Below are positions 43,810-52,862 of a stretch of DNA of 64,000 bases, in pieces. Made by a program: the position numbers and the translations under genes. Each line of letters begins with the position of its first letter. The stretch's first letter is position 1. Where the stretch lies: contig JBDWFY010000022.1 in NCBI GenBank assembly GCA_039976075.1, positions 62,001 through 126,000 of the forward strand, written 5' to 3'. The stretch comes from JBDWFY01 sp039976075 (GTDB lineage Bacteria > Pseudomonadota > Alphaproteobacteria > Rhizobiales > Stappiaceae). The notes below the pieces were generated by a model. It was not told the DNA's origin and did no database searches. It saw nothing but the letters and a program-made list of their open reading frames with translations.

Positions 43810-44934
43810 CTATTTTTCGCTCAAAACTCTGTTGTTCGTGCCCACGATATATTTGCGGGTTCCGGTTAGTCCGGGAAAGTTCTTCTCTTTCAGGACCTGA
43901 TACGGGCGCTGCGGCAGAATCAGGGACCGGCGCTGCTCGGTTAACCCGTCAGAAGGCTGCCCATCGTCGCTCAAGGGGTCCAGCTGATAGATTTCACGTT
44001 CAACTGTTCCAAAGAATCCGGACCGTTCTGTCTCAACGCGCGATGAGACGAGGGTTTCAGCCGTCCATGCCAACGCCCAATCCAGTCCGGGCTCTCCGCT
44101 GGCCTCTGCAAGCACTTCTCTTAACGGTCCCGATTGTTCCGTGAACGCGTGGCTATACATCGGGCCCACGAACAGACGCCTGAGCCGTTTGGGATGCAGA
44201 TCGTCAAAGTCCCGGTCAAATCCGGAGGCAATCGTTACCATTTTCAAGGCGGCGACGGCCTGCGCCATCAGATGACTTTGAACGCGTGGCCAGCGTTGTT
44301 CGTCTCTGGGCAGCGCAGTTGAACCAGTGTCCTCGACATCCATGAGGTAAATCACCGGTATGTTCTGCTGACTGTCATAACTGGCCCAGTACACCATGTA
44401 TCTGCGGCGATCGGGAGACACATTGCCTCGCCACAGGGCTTGGGGATCATTCTGGGCGAAGAACAGCGGACTGTTGGCAAGGTGCTCATAATAGAGCCTT
44501 TGCGAAGCCGCGAATTGAAGTCGAAGCGGTGTGGTCTGCTCGCTCAGAATGTGCTCGACCATCTCCTGTTTGAGCCGTTTGAGAGTCGGCAGCGATTTCA
44601 GATGCTTGTCTGCCTGCATGGCGTCATTCGCCATTTGAAGCAGTTCCTGATAGATCGGAAAACCGCTTTCCTGCCGGTCGATATTGAGCGTGCCGGGCAA
44701 TTGATTGGCGACGCGACCAGCCATCAGGTGCTTATAGGATAAGGCGGTAAAAGTGTTTGAAAGCGCTTTCAGGAATACCTGAATGATCGGGGCGACATCG
44801 TTCCAGCCGCTCGCTTCGGCCGCCGCGATTTCGACCACCTCGGGGAGGTGGCCGATGATCTTTTCAAATTTCGCGAAATACCGGCGCGTTTCATGCGCGT
44901 CTTCAAGCGCTTTGTGATCTAGGGTGAGATCCAC
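43810..44934 (-). CDS. Unknown protein, second gene of AAA+ cassette
   Basis: A 374-residue soluble protein that I cannot assign. The N-terminal half (about 1-140) is helical, and the middle (about 150-230) looks alpha/beta with YMVYWASYDSQQNIPVIYLM. The C-terminal third has LRRLFVGPMYSHAFTEQSGP and ends KYIVGTNNRVLSEK. The start is GTG and directly abuts the stop of the coiled-coil gene, while the AAA+ gene starts ten bases after its stop. This spacing indicates one operon and equal expression. No catalytic motif is visible. Confidence 0.6.
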   Translation of the reverse strand: MDLTLDHKALEDAHETRRYFAKFEKIIGHLPEVVEIAAAEASGWNDVAPIIQVFLKALSNTFTALSYKHLMAGRVANQLPGTLNIDRQESGFPIYQELLQMANDAMQADKHLKSLPTLKRLKQEMVEHILSEQTTPLRLQFAASQRLYYEHLANSPLFFAQNDPQALWRGNVSPDRRRYMVYWASYDSQQNIPVIYLMDVEDTGSTALPRDEQRWPRVQSHLMAQAVAALKMVTIASGFDRDFDDLHPKRLRRLFVGPMYSHAFTEQSGPLREVLAEASGEPGLDWALAWTAETLVSSRVETERSGFFGTVEREIYQLDPLSDDGQPSDGLTEQRRSLILPQRPYQVLKEKNFPGLTGTRKYIVGTNNRVLSEK

Positions 44935-46011
44935 TTAAGCCCCATATGCGTTTTTGTCATGCTTTTCGACAATGGTCTCAAAGCGGCGGGCGAAGCGTTC
45001 GTCAGACTTTGCTTTTTCTTCGAGAACCTTGCGGGCGAAGACCATATGGTCTTCGTGTTTTTCCATCATGTCTGCCATACGCTGATTGGTCGCAGAGCCG
45101 ATGGCTGCCATTGCCTGCTGGGCTTCCTGGTCCGTGGCCACACCGATTTCGTTGATCCTGTGGGCTACGTCCTGTTGCTGAGCCGTTTTGAGTGACTTAC
45201 TCAGGGCATCATACAGGACCACTCGCTGTTTTGTGTCAGTCTGAAGCTTGTTGATCAGCACCATTTGTGTGGCTGCCTGATTCTGCAGACTGTCCACCCA
45301 GGACTTTCCCTTCTCAATATACCGCTCAAGCGTCTGGCTTTCGGCAACCATGACCTGCTCTTCCTGCGCCAGCTGATTATAATCCGTATTCAGCTTCGCA
45401 AGTTCTGTTTCCAGTTTCGTGCGCGTCGCGGCATCCGTTTCCGTCGAAATCTTGTTTTCAAGCGTGATGATATCCGGATCCATCGCCAGAAGTTTTTCTT
45501 TGATCGTCTCAAGTGTACCGACGGTTGCTTCGCGCTTGGCCAGGGTATCGGACAGGTTTGTCTCAACCCGGCTGCTGTGTTCGTTGAGTGTGGCCAACTG
45601 AGTTTGCAGCAGCGTTGTAATCACATCGGATTTGGAGATCAGATCTTGCAATTTATCATCGATGCTGGCCGTGCGCATGCGCTCCTGGCGCAGGCTTTCC
45701 GAACGCGCGTTTGAAAACAGACCGACAAATGTCTCCCAGCCTGATTTAGATCGCATGGCATCGAAATCTTTGGAGAACCCGGCCGTTACATCGTCAAGAC
45801 CCATAATGAGTTCTGCGATGTTTGCGTTCATGGCTTCGGTATGAGAATGCACATCTTCCAGAGATGCGTTCTCAATATCAACCGAGATATCCTGCCCGGA
45901 ATTGAGTTTGTCCTGAGCGTTCTGGATCCGACCGGTCAGTTCCGATATCTTGACCTGTGCTGCGGCAACTTGTTCTTGAGAATCTTTAATCTGCGCATCG
46001 AAAATTGACAT
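44935..46011 (-). CDS. Long coiled-coil protein, first gene of AAA+ cassette (TelA-like at low confidence)
   Basis: A 358-residue, almost entirely helical protein with heptad-rich stretches (about 10-60, 150-240 and 300-355) and no signal or membrane segment. A short non-coiled part around SKSGWETFVGLFSNARSES (about 90-108), followed by long helices, is reminiscent of TelA/KlaA-type toxic-anion resistance proteins, but the match is weak. ATG at 46011 follows GAGGGG with good spacing; a GTG two codons earlier is too close to that site. As the first gene it probably supplies the substrate or scaffold for the ATPase. Confidence 0.6.
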   Translation of the reverse strand: MSIFDAQIKDSQEQVAAAQVKISELTGRIQNAQDKLNSGQDISVDIENASLEDVHSHTEAMNANIAELIMGLDDVTAGFSKDFDAMRSKSGWETFVGLFSNARSESLRQERMRTASIDDKLQDLISKSDVITTLLQTQLATLNEHSSRVETNLSDTLAKREATVGTLETIKEKLLAMDPDIITLENKISTETDAATRTKLETELAKLNTDYNQLAQEEQVMVAESQTLERYIEKGKSWVDSLQNQAATQMVLINKLQTDTKQRVVLYDALSKSLKTAQQQDVAHRINEIGVATDQEAQQAMAAIGSATNQRMADMMEKHEDHMVFARKVLEEKAKSDERFARRFETIVEKHDKNAYGA

Positions 46012-46429
46012 CGCCACCCCTCTGAAAATGACATGTTTGTTCTATTGATGTAACGATTAATCTGTATATTTCAAATTACCGTGACAGTTTGAGACGCCGA
46101 ATTTTGATCGGCACCGTCTTCTTTGCTGACATACCACGGATTGTGGAGATTTGAAGGAATCTTTGTAAAAAAACCTTGTTTTCCGCCGGATATTTGCGAT
46201 GCAGTTAACAGTTTATGGCCCGTAATACCATGCATTTGAATTTTTGGTTTTGTACCGAATAAATTTTTTCGACAATTTGCGATTTCTGCCACCGAAACCA
46301 CGTCAATTGAGAAATTGATCAGATGGGGGCTATCTATTCAGGCCCTATCTATTGTCATGCCTGTAATATGCAACCTGTCAGGAATATGGTCGCAAGCCAA
46401 TCAGAAAAAAATCTGGATCAATCGACCTG
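46012..46429. other. Gene-free interval between the AAA+ cassette and the two-component genes
   Basis: 418 bases. A 76-codon minus-strand frame (46071-46301) and two short plus-strand frames are open but lack ribosome sites and recognisable motifs. It must hold the promoter of the cassette (minus strand) near 46012-46100, where the sequence is AT-rich, and the end of the regulator gene. Confidence 0.4.
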
Positions 46430-47215
46430 TCACGCAACGACGGATGTGGTTCGGAGGACTGATTTTCCGGCAGCTTCGCCGGGCGGTGATGTCGCTTTGG
46501 TGACATTGGCAATAAAACAATAGCCGATACCATGAATTGTCTTCACATAGACCGGTTCTGCCGGATCCGGTTCGATCTTTTTGCGAAGACGCATGATATG
46601 GACGTCAACTGTCCGATCCCCGGCATAGCATGAGCGGCCTCGGGCAATATCAAGCAATTGGTCTCTGCTGAGTACCGTATGGGGACGGCGAACCAGCGCG
46701 CTGAGAAGTTCAAATTCGGTTGTCGTCAGCGTATTGGCCTCACCACTTTCTCCGGCATAAAGGGTTCGGTCATTCATGTTCAGAATCCAGCCACCAAATT
46801 GAAGCAACGGGGCATCTGATTCCAATTGGCGCACCGCCAGGGCTTCGACCTTGCAGCGCCGGAGAACCGACTTTATCCGGGCCAGAAGCTCTCGGGCTTC
46901 AAAGGGTTTTGAAACATAATCGTCAGCACCGAATTCCAGTCCGATAACCCGGTCAAAGGGGTCATCCCTACCGCTTAGGACGATTATCGGTAAATTTGAT
47001 GTTGCACGCAGGTCGCGCGTGATTTCAAAGCCATCTTTGTCCGGCAATCCGATATCGAGCACACATAGATCCACATGTTCTCGTGCGAGCACTTTGTCCA
47101 TTTCCGCTCCGGTTGCGGCACAGCTAACGCGGAAAAGTTGCTTCTCAAGGTAGCGCTTCAGATAAGATGTGATCTGCGGATCGTCATCAACAACGAGAAT
47201 ATGGTCATCTGCCAT
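46430..47215 (-). CDS. OmpR-family response regulator
   Basis: A 261-residue regulator. The receiver domain (about 4-115) has VVDDDPQITSYL, the phospho-acceptor in DLCVLDIGLPDKDGFE (Asp at about 54) and the lysine in DDYVSKPFEARELL. A winged-helix DNA-binding domain (about 145-240) has LTTTEFELLSALVRRPHTVL and RTVDVHIMRLRKKIEPD, plus a 20-residue C-terminal tail. GGAGGGGG stands just before the ATG. The order and sequence resemble the TorR/OmpR class. It is divergent from a hybrid histidine kinase gene, so the two probably form one system controlling the iodate-reductase operon beyond the kinase. Confidence 0.92.
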   Translation of the reverse strand: MADDHILVVDDDPQITSYLKRYLEKQLFRVSCAATGAEMDKVLAREHVDLCVLDIGLPDKDGFEITRDLRATSNLPIIVLSGRDDPFDRVIGLEFGADDYVSKPFEARELLARIKSVLRRCKVEALAVRQLESDAPLLQFGGWILNMNDRTLYAGESGEANTLTTTEFELLSALVRRPHTVLSRDQLLDIARGRSCYAGDRTVDVHIMRLRKKIEPDPAEPVYVKTIHGIGYCFIANVTKATSPPGEAAGKSVLRTTSVVA

Positions 47216-47411
47216 GCTTTCCCCCTCCGGCCTTGGACTTTTGAGGTTGTGGGCGATTTTTTAGGTCGCGGGTTCTATGCCGGATGCGACGAAATTTCCC
47301 TGTCCTGGCGACACTGTAGATATTTGTGGCGCGGAGGCCTTGATATGCATCAACGTGTCGCGACTGGGTTCATGAAAGCATGCCGTTTCAAAAACAATCG
47401 ACGGAAGTAGC

Positions 47412-49688
47412 ATGGCGCCGCCTCAATCTTCAGAATTCGATGCCTCCAAGTGGCGGGCCCGAATTCGCCCTATTGGCGGACTTTGCGGCATGCTGCTGAT
47501 TGCGATCGTCGGCACGGTCACGTTTTCAGGCTGGGAAACTTCAACCCGTTTCACCGATATGAAAGACAGCTGGCTTGCGTATTCGGAGGAAGCCGAACGC
47601 AAAGGTGTGTGGATCAGCGATCTGCGCGGTCAGTTCGGCTATGGAGGCATGATTCATCACTTCAAGAATTACGTTCTCCGGCGCGATGGGGCCTATCTCA
47701 GACGACTTGAAGAAAAAATGGCGCTGCTCAATGGGATCATAGATTCCTATCTTGCCAGCCAACCCGGAAAAGCCGAACGGGACGCGCTGATGAAAATACG
47801 TCGGACCGCAAATCTTTATGCGGCACGCATCCCGGAAATTAAACAGGGCATAGTTGAAAATAAAGCCGTAGAGCAAATCGATGCCCTGGTTCGGGTAGAC
47901 GACCGGGAAGCGTTTGCGGCGCTGGCGCAACTCGAGCAGATCTGGCAGACACAGCGCGCGAATACCCTCTCGGATGTCGTGACGGCCATCTCTGATGGCG
48001 AAGTATTGACGCGTAACGTCTCCACCACCCTGGTAATTCTTCTCATTCTGGCACTCTTGATATTCGGCTTGATGCATGCCCTGATCGGTCAGTCATTGAA
48101 GGCGTCCGACAGACTTTCATTGGAATTGAAAGCCCGAAAGAAGGCGCAGGAGGCAGCGAAAAAACTCACGCGTGCCGTCGAGCAAAGCCCCACCACGATT
48201 ATCATCTCGGATGTTCAGGGGCGGATTGAATACATCAATAAAAAGTTCGTCGAGCTGACCGGCTATTCACACGATGAGGTGGTGGGCCAGACTCCGCGCA
48301 TGCTGAAATCAGGGCATACGGATGACGATGCCTATTCCCAAATCTGGACCACGTTGAAGGAGCGCCGGGAATGGCGCGGTATTTTCAAAAACCGGAAAAA
48401 AGACGGCACCCATTACTGGGCATCAACGGCTATTCTGCCTCTGGTAGATGAAGAAGGGCGCATTACCAATTTCATCGGCATAGGCGAAGATGTTACCGAG
48501 AGAAAATTGGCGCGGGAGCAGATCGCAAAAGCACAGAAGATGGAAGCCGTTGGATTGTTAGCCGGTGGTGTGGCGCACGATTTTAACAATGTTCTGATGG
48601 CCATCATGGGCAATGTGCAACTGGCGCGACTGTGCGCTGAGGATGCTGCAGGACAGTGTTCGGAAATTGAGGAGATCGATGAAGCACTCGGTCACATCGA
48701 GATCGCTTCAAAGAGAGCCCAGGGACTGGTGCGGCAACTGCTCACATTTGCACGGAGGCAGCCAACGAAATCCAGACGTGTTTCGATCCAGGATCAAGTC
48801 ACAGAAGTACTTGAGCTCATTCGCGCGTCGGTTCCGGCAAATGTTGAACTGCGCCTTGAAGGCGATGTCGGGGATGCCGCCATCGATGCAGATCCGACAG
48901 TTTTGCATCAGGTTGTCATGAACCTGTGCCGAAATGCGGCTGAAGCGCTGGGCGGAGAAAATGGCAGCATCATTTTACGCGTTCAAAAACGCGCGCGTTG
49001 GAGCGATACGGTACTGAAATCACTGCCACCCGACGCAAAAGGGGTGGTGCAACTTGATGTGATTGATGATGGACCGGGTATTCCCGAAGACATTGTGCAA
49101 CGGGTTTTTGATCCCTTCTATTCAACAAAGCCGATTGGGAAGGGGACAGGGTTGGGGCTTTCGGTCGTTCGAAACGCGATGGAAGACTTGAACGGTGCCG
49201 TTGAACTCAAAACGTCCCCAGGTGAAGGAACGCGTTTTTCTCTGTATTTTCCCGAAATGGAAGCAGCTGAACAAGCCCAGGATGTTCAACAAATTCTATC
49301 CAAGGGGCATGAAAGAATCCTCCTTGTCGATGACGAAGAAGATGTTCTTTATACGCTCAGGCGTATGTTGACGCGTTTGGGATACCGTGTCGATGCCTAT
49401 TCGAATCCGCTCCACGTACTATCGGCCTTTGCGACACATCCGGACCGGTATGACTGTTTAATCGCCGACTTTGTGATGCCTGAACTCTGCGGCCCGGATT
49501 TAATTGATTCTGTTCGAAAAATTCGCCCGGAGCTACCAGCAATCCTCTGCAGTGCTTATCACAATCAGCCTGCCTTGAACGTGACCGGCGGAGAGGTTCT
49601 CCGCCTTGAAAAGCCTGCCTCGCTGTATGAATTATCTTCATCGCTCCGGCTGGTGCTGAACGCTGCTGCCTGCGAAGCAGCAGAGTAG
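47412..49688 (+). CDS. Hybrid sensor histidine kinase (periplasmic sensor, PAS, HisKA, HATPase, receiver)
   Basis: A 758-residue membrane kinase. Helix 1 (about 16-40), a periplasmic helical sensor (about 40-195) with the conserved FGYGGMIHHFKNYVLR (about 75-90), and helix 2 (about 200-222). The PAS/PAC domain (about 245-365) has IEYINKKFVELTGYSHDEVV. The histidine box is GVAHDFNNVLMAIMGN (His at about 389), and the ATP-binding boxes are NLCRNAAEAL, DDGPGIPED and GTGLGLSV. A C-terminal receiver (about 635-750) has LLVDDEEDVL and CLIADFVMPELCG. The signal is unknown. The iodate-reductase genes follow on the same strand. Confidence 0.93.
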   Translation: MAPPQSSEFDASKWRARIRPIGGLCGMLLIAIVGTVTFSGWETSTRFTDMKDSWLAYSEEAERKGVWISDLRGQFGYGGMIHHFKNYVLRRDGAYLRRLEEKMALLNGIIDSYLASQPGKAERDALMKIRRTANLYAARIPEIKQGIVENKAVEQIDALVRVDDREAFAALAQLEQIWQTQRANTLSDVVTAISDGEVLTRNVSTTLVILLILALLIFGLMHALIGQSLKASDRLSLELKARKKAQEAAKKLTRAVEQSPTTIIISDVQGRIEYINKKFVELTGYSHDEVVGQTPRMLKSGHTDDDAYSQIWTTLKERREWRGIFKNRKKDGTHYWASTAILPLVDEEGRITNFIGIGEDVTERKLAREQIAKAQKMEAVGLLAGGVAHDFNNVLMAIMGNVQLARLCAEDAAGQCSEIEEIDEALGHIEIASKRAQGLVRQLLTFARRQPTKSRRVSIQDQVTEVLELIRASVPANVELRLEGDVGDAAIDADPTVLHQVVMNLCRNAAEALGGENGSIILRVQKRARWSDTVLKSLPPDAKGVVQLDVIDDGPGIPEDIVQRVFDPFYSTKPIGKGTGLGLSVVRNAMEDLNGAVELKTSPGEGTRFSLYFPEMEAAEQAQDVQQILSKGHERILLVDDEEDVLYTLRRMLTRLGYRVDAYSNPLHVLSAFATHPDRYDCLIADFVMPELCGPDLIDSVRKIRPELPAILCSAYHNQPALNVTGGEVLRLEKPASLYELSSSLRLVLNAAACEAAE

Positions 49689-49803
49689 CCGCGGCACTTC
49701 TGTTTCCAGAGGCTCAGCGACGGCAAATAAACAGCAAAATATTGAAAATAATGCGAAAATGATCCTGACGCACCGCTATCCTCAAATTTTGGTTTCTCAG
49801 TTT

Positions 49804-49873
49804 CGTTACATTTTTTTACATATTGAATCATCTCGTTACAAACTGACCTCGTTGTCGAAAAATCCCCGTTACA
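49804..49873 (+). promoter_or_regulatory. Phased GTTACA boxes upstream of the iodate-reductase operon
   Basis: CGTTACA occurs at 49804-49810, 49834-49840 and 49867-49873, with a degenerate TTTTACA at 49814-49820. Start-to-start distances are 10, 20 and 33 bases, close to whole helical turns. GTTACA half-sites are typical of OmpR-family regulators, and one is encoded 3.4 kb away. The assignment to that regulator is inference. No clear -35/-10 pair could be picked between these boxes and the start codon at 49942. Confidence 0.5.
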
Positions 49874-49941
49874 CCACCTTCCTAATGTGATCCTGCAATT
49901 GGTTGGCGCGGCGCGTCGATCTGATTCTGAGGATGATATTA

Positions 49942-51057
49942 ATGGCCAGCAAGAAGAATGCAGGGCTCGGCTTCCTTTCGGCAGTTTCACTCGCAGCGCT
50001 GATAAGCGTCGCGCCGATTTATTCTGCAAGCGCAGAAGATCCCGGTCCTGTGGCACCGATTGAAGTTGACGCAAAAAAAGCGGAATTGGGCAAACGCCTG
50101 TTCTTTGATCCCCGACTATCCGGCGATGGAGAATTGTCGTGCTCAAGTTGTCACCAGCCGGAGAAAGGATTTACCGACGGGCAAGCGTTGTCGGACGCCT
50201 ATAGCGGGTCGCTCGGGTTTAGGAATGTGCCAACCCTGATCAATACAGGACACCGTTCGGCGTGGTTTCACGACGGCCGTATCGGCACCAATCTCAACGA
50301 TGTCACGCGGGAATCGATTACAGAAACCTATAATATGAATATGGACATGCGTCTGATGCAGGAGCGTCTGAAGCAGGATCCGGTTTATGTGAAAATGTTC
50401 GAGGAAGCCGGCTTTGGTGAGCCTTCTAATGGCTCAGTTCGCAATGCCATTCCCGAATATCTAAAGACCCTGATATCCCGTGGTTCACCCTATGACACCG
50501 GCGAAATGTCCGAACAGGCACGGGCCGGTTACGAACTGTTCAAGGGAAAAGCCGGCTGCGTCGCCTGTCACTCCGGTGACCGTTTTACCGATGATCAGCC
50601 TCATAATATCGGAGCGCCGGGCAACCCTGAAATTTACAAGGACCCCCTCCGGCACATCACATTTGTGACGTTTGCCAAGTTCATGGGCATCGAGAATTAC
50701 ATGAACCTGCGCCAGGATGTCGGCGCCTACATTCGCGCTCACCCCAGCGATAAATCGACGTTTGGCTCGTTCATGACGCCCACATTGCGCGAGCTGCAGC
50801 AGACAGGCCCTTACATGCATAACGGCATGTTCAAGACCCTGTTCGAGATCGTGGCATTTTACAATCAGGGCGGCGGTGATGATCCGAACAAGGATCCGCT
50901 CATCAAACCGCTGGGGCTGAGTTTTGAAGAGCAGCAAAACCTTGTCGCATTTCTCGAGGCGTTATCCGGCGATCCACTGACTGGACCTGAATTCGTGGCC
51001 GAGGAAATCGACACGGATTACCCGGCCATTGAAAACTGGCTCAAAGCCACAAATTAG
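49942..51057 (+). CDS. idrP1: Di-haem cytochrome c peroxidase, iodate-reductase accessory (IdrP type)
   Basis: A 371-residue periplasmic di-haem protein. Its signal peptide (about 1-31) ends SASA. Haem-binding motifs are CSSCH (67-71) and CVACH (206-210), with the CcpA/MauG layout continuing to FGSFMTPTLRELQQTGPYMH. In known idrABP1P2 clusters two such peroxidases accompany the reductase and are thought to remove hydrogen peroxide formed during iodate reduction. ATG at 49942 has GAGG nine bases upstream. The next gene is a second peroxidase. P1/P2 numbering here follows gene order only. Confidence 0.85.
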   Translation: MASKKNAGLGFLSAVSLAALISVAPIYSASAEDPGPVAPIEVDAKKAELGKRLFFDPRLSGDGELSCSSCHQPEKGFTDGQALSDAYSGSLGFRNVPTLINTGHRSAWFHDGRIGTNLNDVTRESITETYNMNMDMRLMQERLKQDPVYVKMFEEAGFGEPSNGSVRNAIPEYLKTLISRGSPYDTGEMSEQARAGYELFKGKAGCVACHSGDRFTDDQPHNIGAPGNPEIYKDPLRHITFVTFAKFMGIENYMNLRQDVGAYIRAHPSDKSTFGSFMTPTLRELQQTGPYMHNGMFKTLFEIVAFYNQGGGDDPNKDPLIKPLGLSFEEQQNLVAFLEALSGDPLTGPEFVAEEIDTDYPAIENWLKATN

Positions 51058-51068
51058 GAGGCAGAACA

Positions 51069-52283
51069 ATGACATATCTGATGTCACGTCTTTTGAGTAC
51101 CGTTGCCTCCGCTGCCGTACTGGCGGTGTTCGTGGCGCCGGACCCGGCCCTTTCGACTGAAGGTGACAGCTCAAAGCAGATTAAGTCCTTGCTGGAAGGA
51201 GGCGATCCGGATCCGGATGCACCTTTGACTGCGCTGGGTGAACCGCCGATCCCTGCTGATAATCCGCAGACACCGGAAAAAATCGAACTCGGCAAGTCAC
51301 TGTTTTTCGATCCGCGTCTTGGCGGCGCTCCGACCACACCGTGTTCGGCCTGTCATCTGCCCGATGTGGGCTGGGATGTGGAGGACAAGGTATCCTTCGG
51401 CTATCCCGGCACCGTGCACTGGCGGAACAGCCAGACGATTGTGAACTCGGCCTATTATGGCAAACTGTTCTGGGCCGGGTCGTCCAAATCGCTTGAATCG
51501 CAGGCCAAATCTGCCGCCGGTGGCGCCGTTGCCGGTAATGGCGAGGCGGACATGATGGAAGCACGCCTGGCGTTCGTTCCCGAATATCGCGAAGCCTTCA
51601 ATAAAATCTTCGGCGATGAGTGGCCGCGGATTGGCAATGCCTGGAAAGCGATTGCTGCGTTTGAGCGGACCATCGTTCAGACCGATACGCCGTTTGATAC
51701 TTTCCTGCGTGGCGACGACAATGCACTGAATGACAGTCAAAAACGGGGCCTGGAGTTGTTCCGCGGCAAAGCGGGCTGCATTGAATGTCACAACGGCGCG
51801 CTGCTGTCGGACGAGAAGTATTACAATACCGGCGTGCCGCCACTCGATGAGTGGGAAGACGATGGCTTGAAGCAGGTCACCTTCCGGTACGAGCTTTATG
51901 CCAAGGGCTCGACAGAAGACATGTACCGGCACACGAAGGACGACCCTGGCTTCTATTTCCGGTCCAAGGAAAAATCCGACAAGGGCAAGTTCCGGACACC
52001 CTCGCTGCGCTACACCCTCTACACCGAGCCTTACATGCATAACGGCATGCTGGAGACGCTTGAGGATGTGGTCGAATTCTACAACCAGGGTGGTGGGACG
52101 AACGAGTTTGCCGACAACAAGACGGCACTACTGAAACCACTTGGCCTGAATGATCAGGAAAAATCCGATCTGGTCAATTTCATCAAGTCCCTTTCCGGCG
52201 ACGAGATTCTGGTCGAAGAGCCGGACCTCCCCGAATATGCACCGCTGCCGGATGTCGCGGACACGAAGGAGGCGAAACAATGA
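51069..52283 (+). CDS. idrP2: Second di-haem cytochrome c peroxidase, iodate-reductase accessory (IdrP type)
   Basis: A 404-residue periplasmic protein with a signal peptide (about 1-29). Haem motifs are CSACH (92-96) and CIECH (237-241). The segment TPSLRYTLYTEPYMHNGMLE mirrors that of the first peroxidase, yet overall similarity is moderate, so the two are old paralogues rather than a fresh duplication. AGGAGG precedes the ATG. The last bases overlap the Rieske gene as ATGA. Probable role: peroxide reduction coupled to the iodate-reductase complex. Confidence 0.85.
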   Translation: MTYLMSRLLSTVASAAVLAVFVAPDPALSTEGDSSKQIKSLLEGGDPDPDAPLTALGEPPIPADNPQTPEKIELGKSLFFDPRLGGAPTTPCSACHLPDVGWDVEDKVSFGYPGTVHWRNSQTIVNSAYYGKLFWAGSSKSLESQAKSAAGGAVAGNGEADMMEARLAFVPEYREAFNKIFGDEWPRIGNAWKAIAAFERTIVQTDTPFDTFLRGDDNALNDSQKRGLELFRGKAGCIECHNGALLSDEKYYNTGVPPLDEWEDDGLKQVTFRYELYAKGSTEDMYRHTKDDPGFYFRSKEKSDKGKFRTPSLRYTLYTEPYMHNGMLETLEDVVEFYNQGGGTNEFADNKTALLKPLGLNDQEKSDLVNFIKSLSGDEILVEEPDLPEYAPLPDVADTKEAKQ

Positions 52284-52849
52284 ACGCCCATACGAAACAA
52301 GGTTGTATCTGCAAGGGTGAGGCAAAAAAACGCTGCACCATCAATCGCCGTCAGTTTCTGTTTGCATCCGGAGCGACCGCATTCACGGTGATGGTCACCG
52401 TGCCGACCGGTCCGGGAAAAGCGGAACAGGTTCCGGCGCTCGTCTCGACCTATCCGCGTAAGTTGATCGCTAAACTCTCCGATCTGAAACAGGATGTTCC
52501 GGTCGATTTCGAATATCCAGATGAGGGTGATTATGCGGCGTCTCTGCTGGTGAAAACCGGGGTCGAATGCGGCGGGGGTGTCGGTAGGGACCGAGATATC
52601 GTCGCGTTCAACCTGACCTGTACCCATCAGGGCGGCGACATGACGGACAGCTACAAACCCGAGCACAAGGCGCTGGGCCCTTGTCCGCTACATCTGTCGA
52701 CGTATGACCTCACCCGTCACGGCATCCTGATTTCCGGTCAGGCCTATCAGTCGCTTCCCCAGGTCCTCCTGGAACTCGATGGTGACGATATCTACGCCGT
52801 TGGCATGTTTGGCCTGATCTATGGCCGTTACGACAACCTGATTTCTTAA
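52280..52849 (+). CDS. idrB: Rieske [2Fe-2S] subunit of iodate reductase (IdrB, AioB-like)
   Basis: A 189-residue Rieske subunit exported by Tat: the twin-arginine signal NRRQFLFASGATAF lies at 22-35. Cluster ligands are C114-T-H116 and C135-P-L-H138. The C-terminus (ISGQAYQSLPQVLLELDGDD then IYAVGMFGLIYG) closely matches arsenite-oxidase small subunits, the nearest relatives. The two cysteines that form the stabilising disulfide in classical Rieske proteins are replaced by Gly119 and Leu137. The N-terminal arm has three extra cysteines (9, 11, 19). It is coupled to the peroxidase gene by a 4-base overlap and lies directly before the catalytic subunit. Confidence 0.88.
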   Translation: MNAHTKQGCICKGEAKKRCTINRRQFLFASGATAFTVMVTVPTGPGKAEQVPALVSTYPRKLIAKLSDLKQDVPVDFEYPDEGDYAASLLVKTGVECGGGVGRDRDIVAFNLTCTHQGGDMTDSYKPEHKALGPCPLHLSTYDLTRHGILISGQAYQSLPQVLLELDGDDIYAVGMFGLIYGRYDNLIS

Positions 52850-52862
52850 AGGAGGAACGATC

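Noticed and set aside
46071..46301. 76-codon minus-strand frame between the AAA+ cassette and the regulator
   Set aside because: No ribosome site or family resemblance; sequence looks non-coding and AT-rich.
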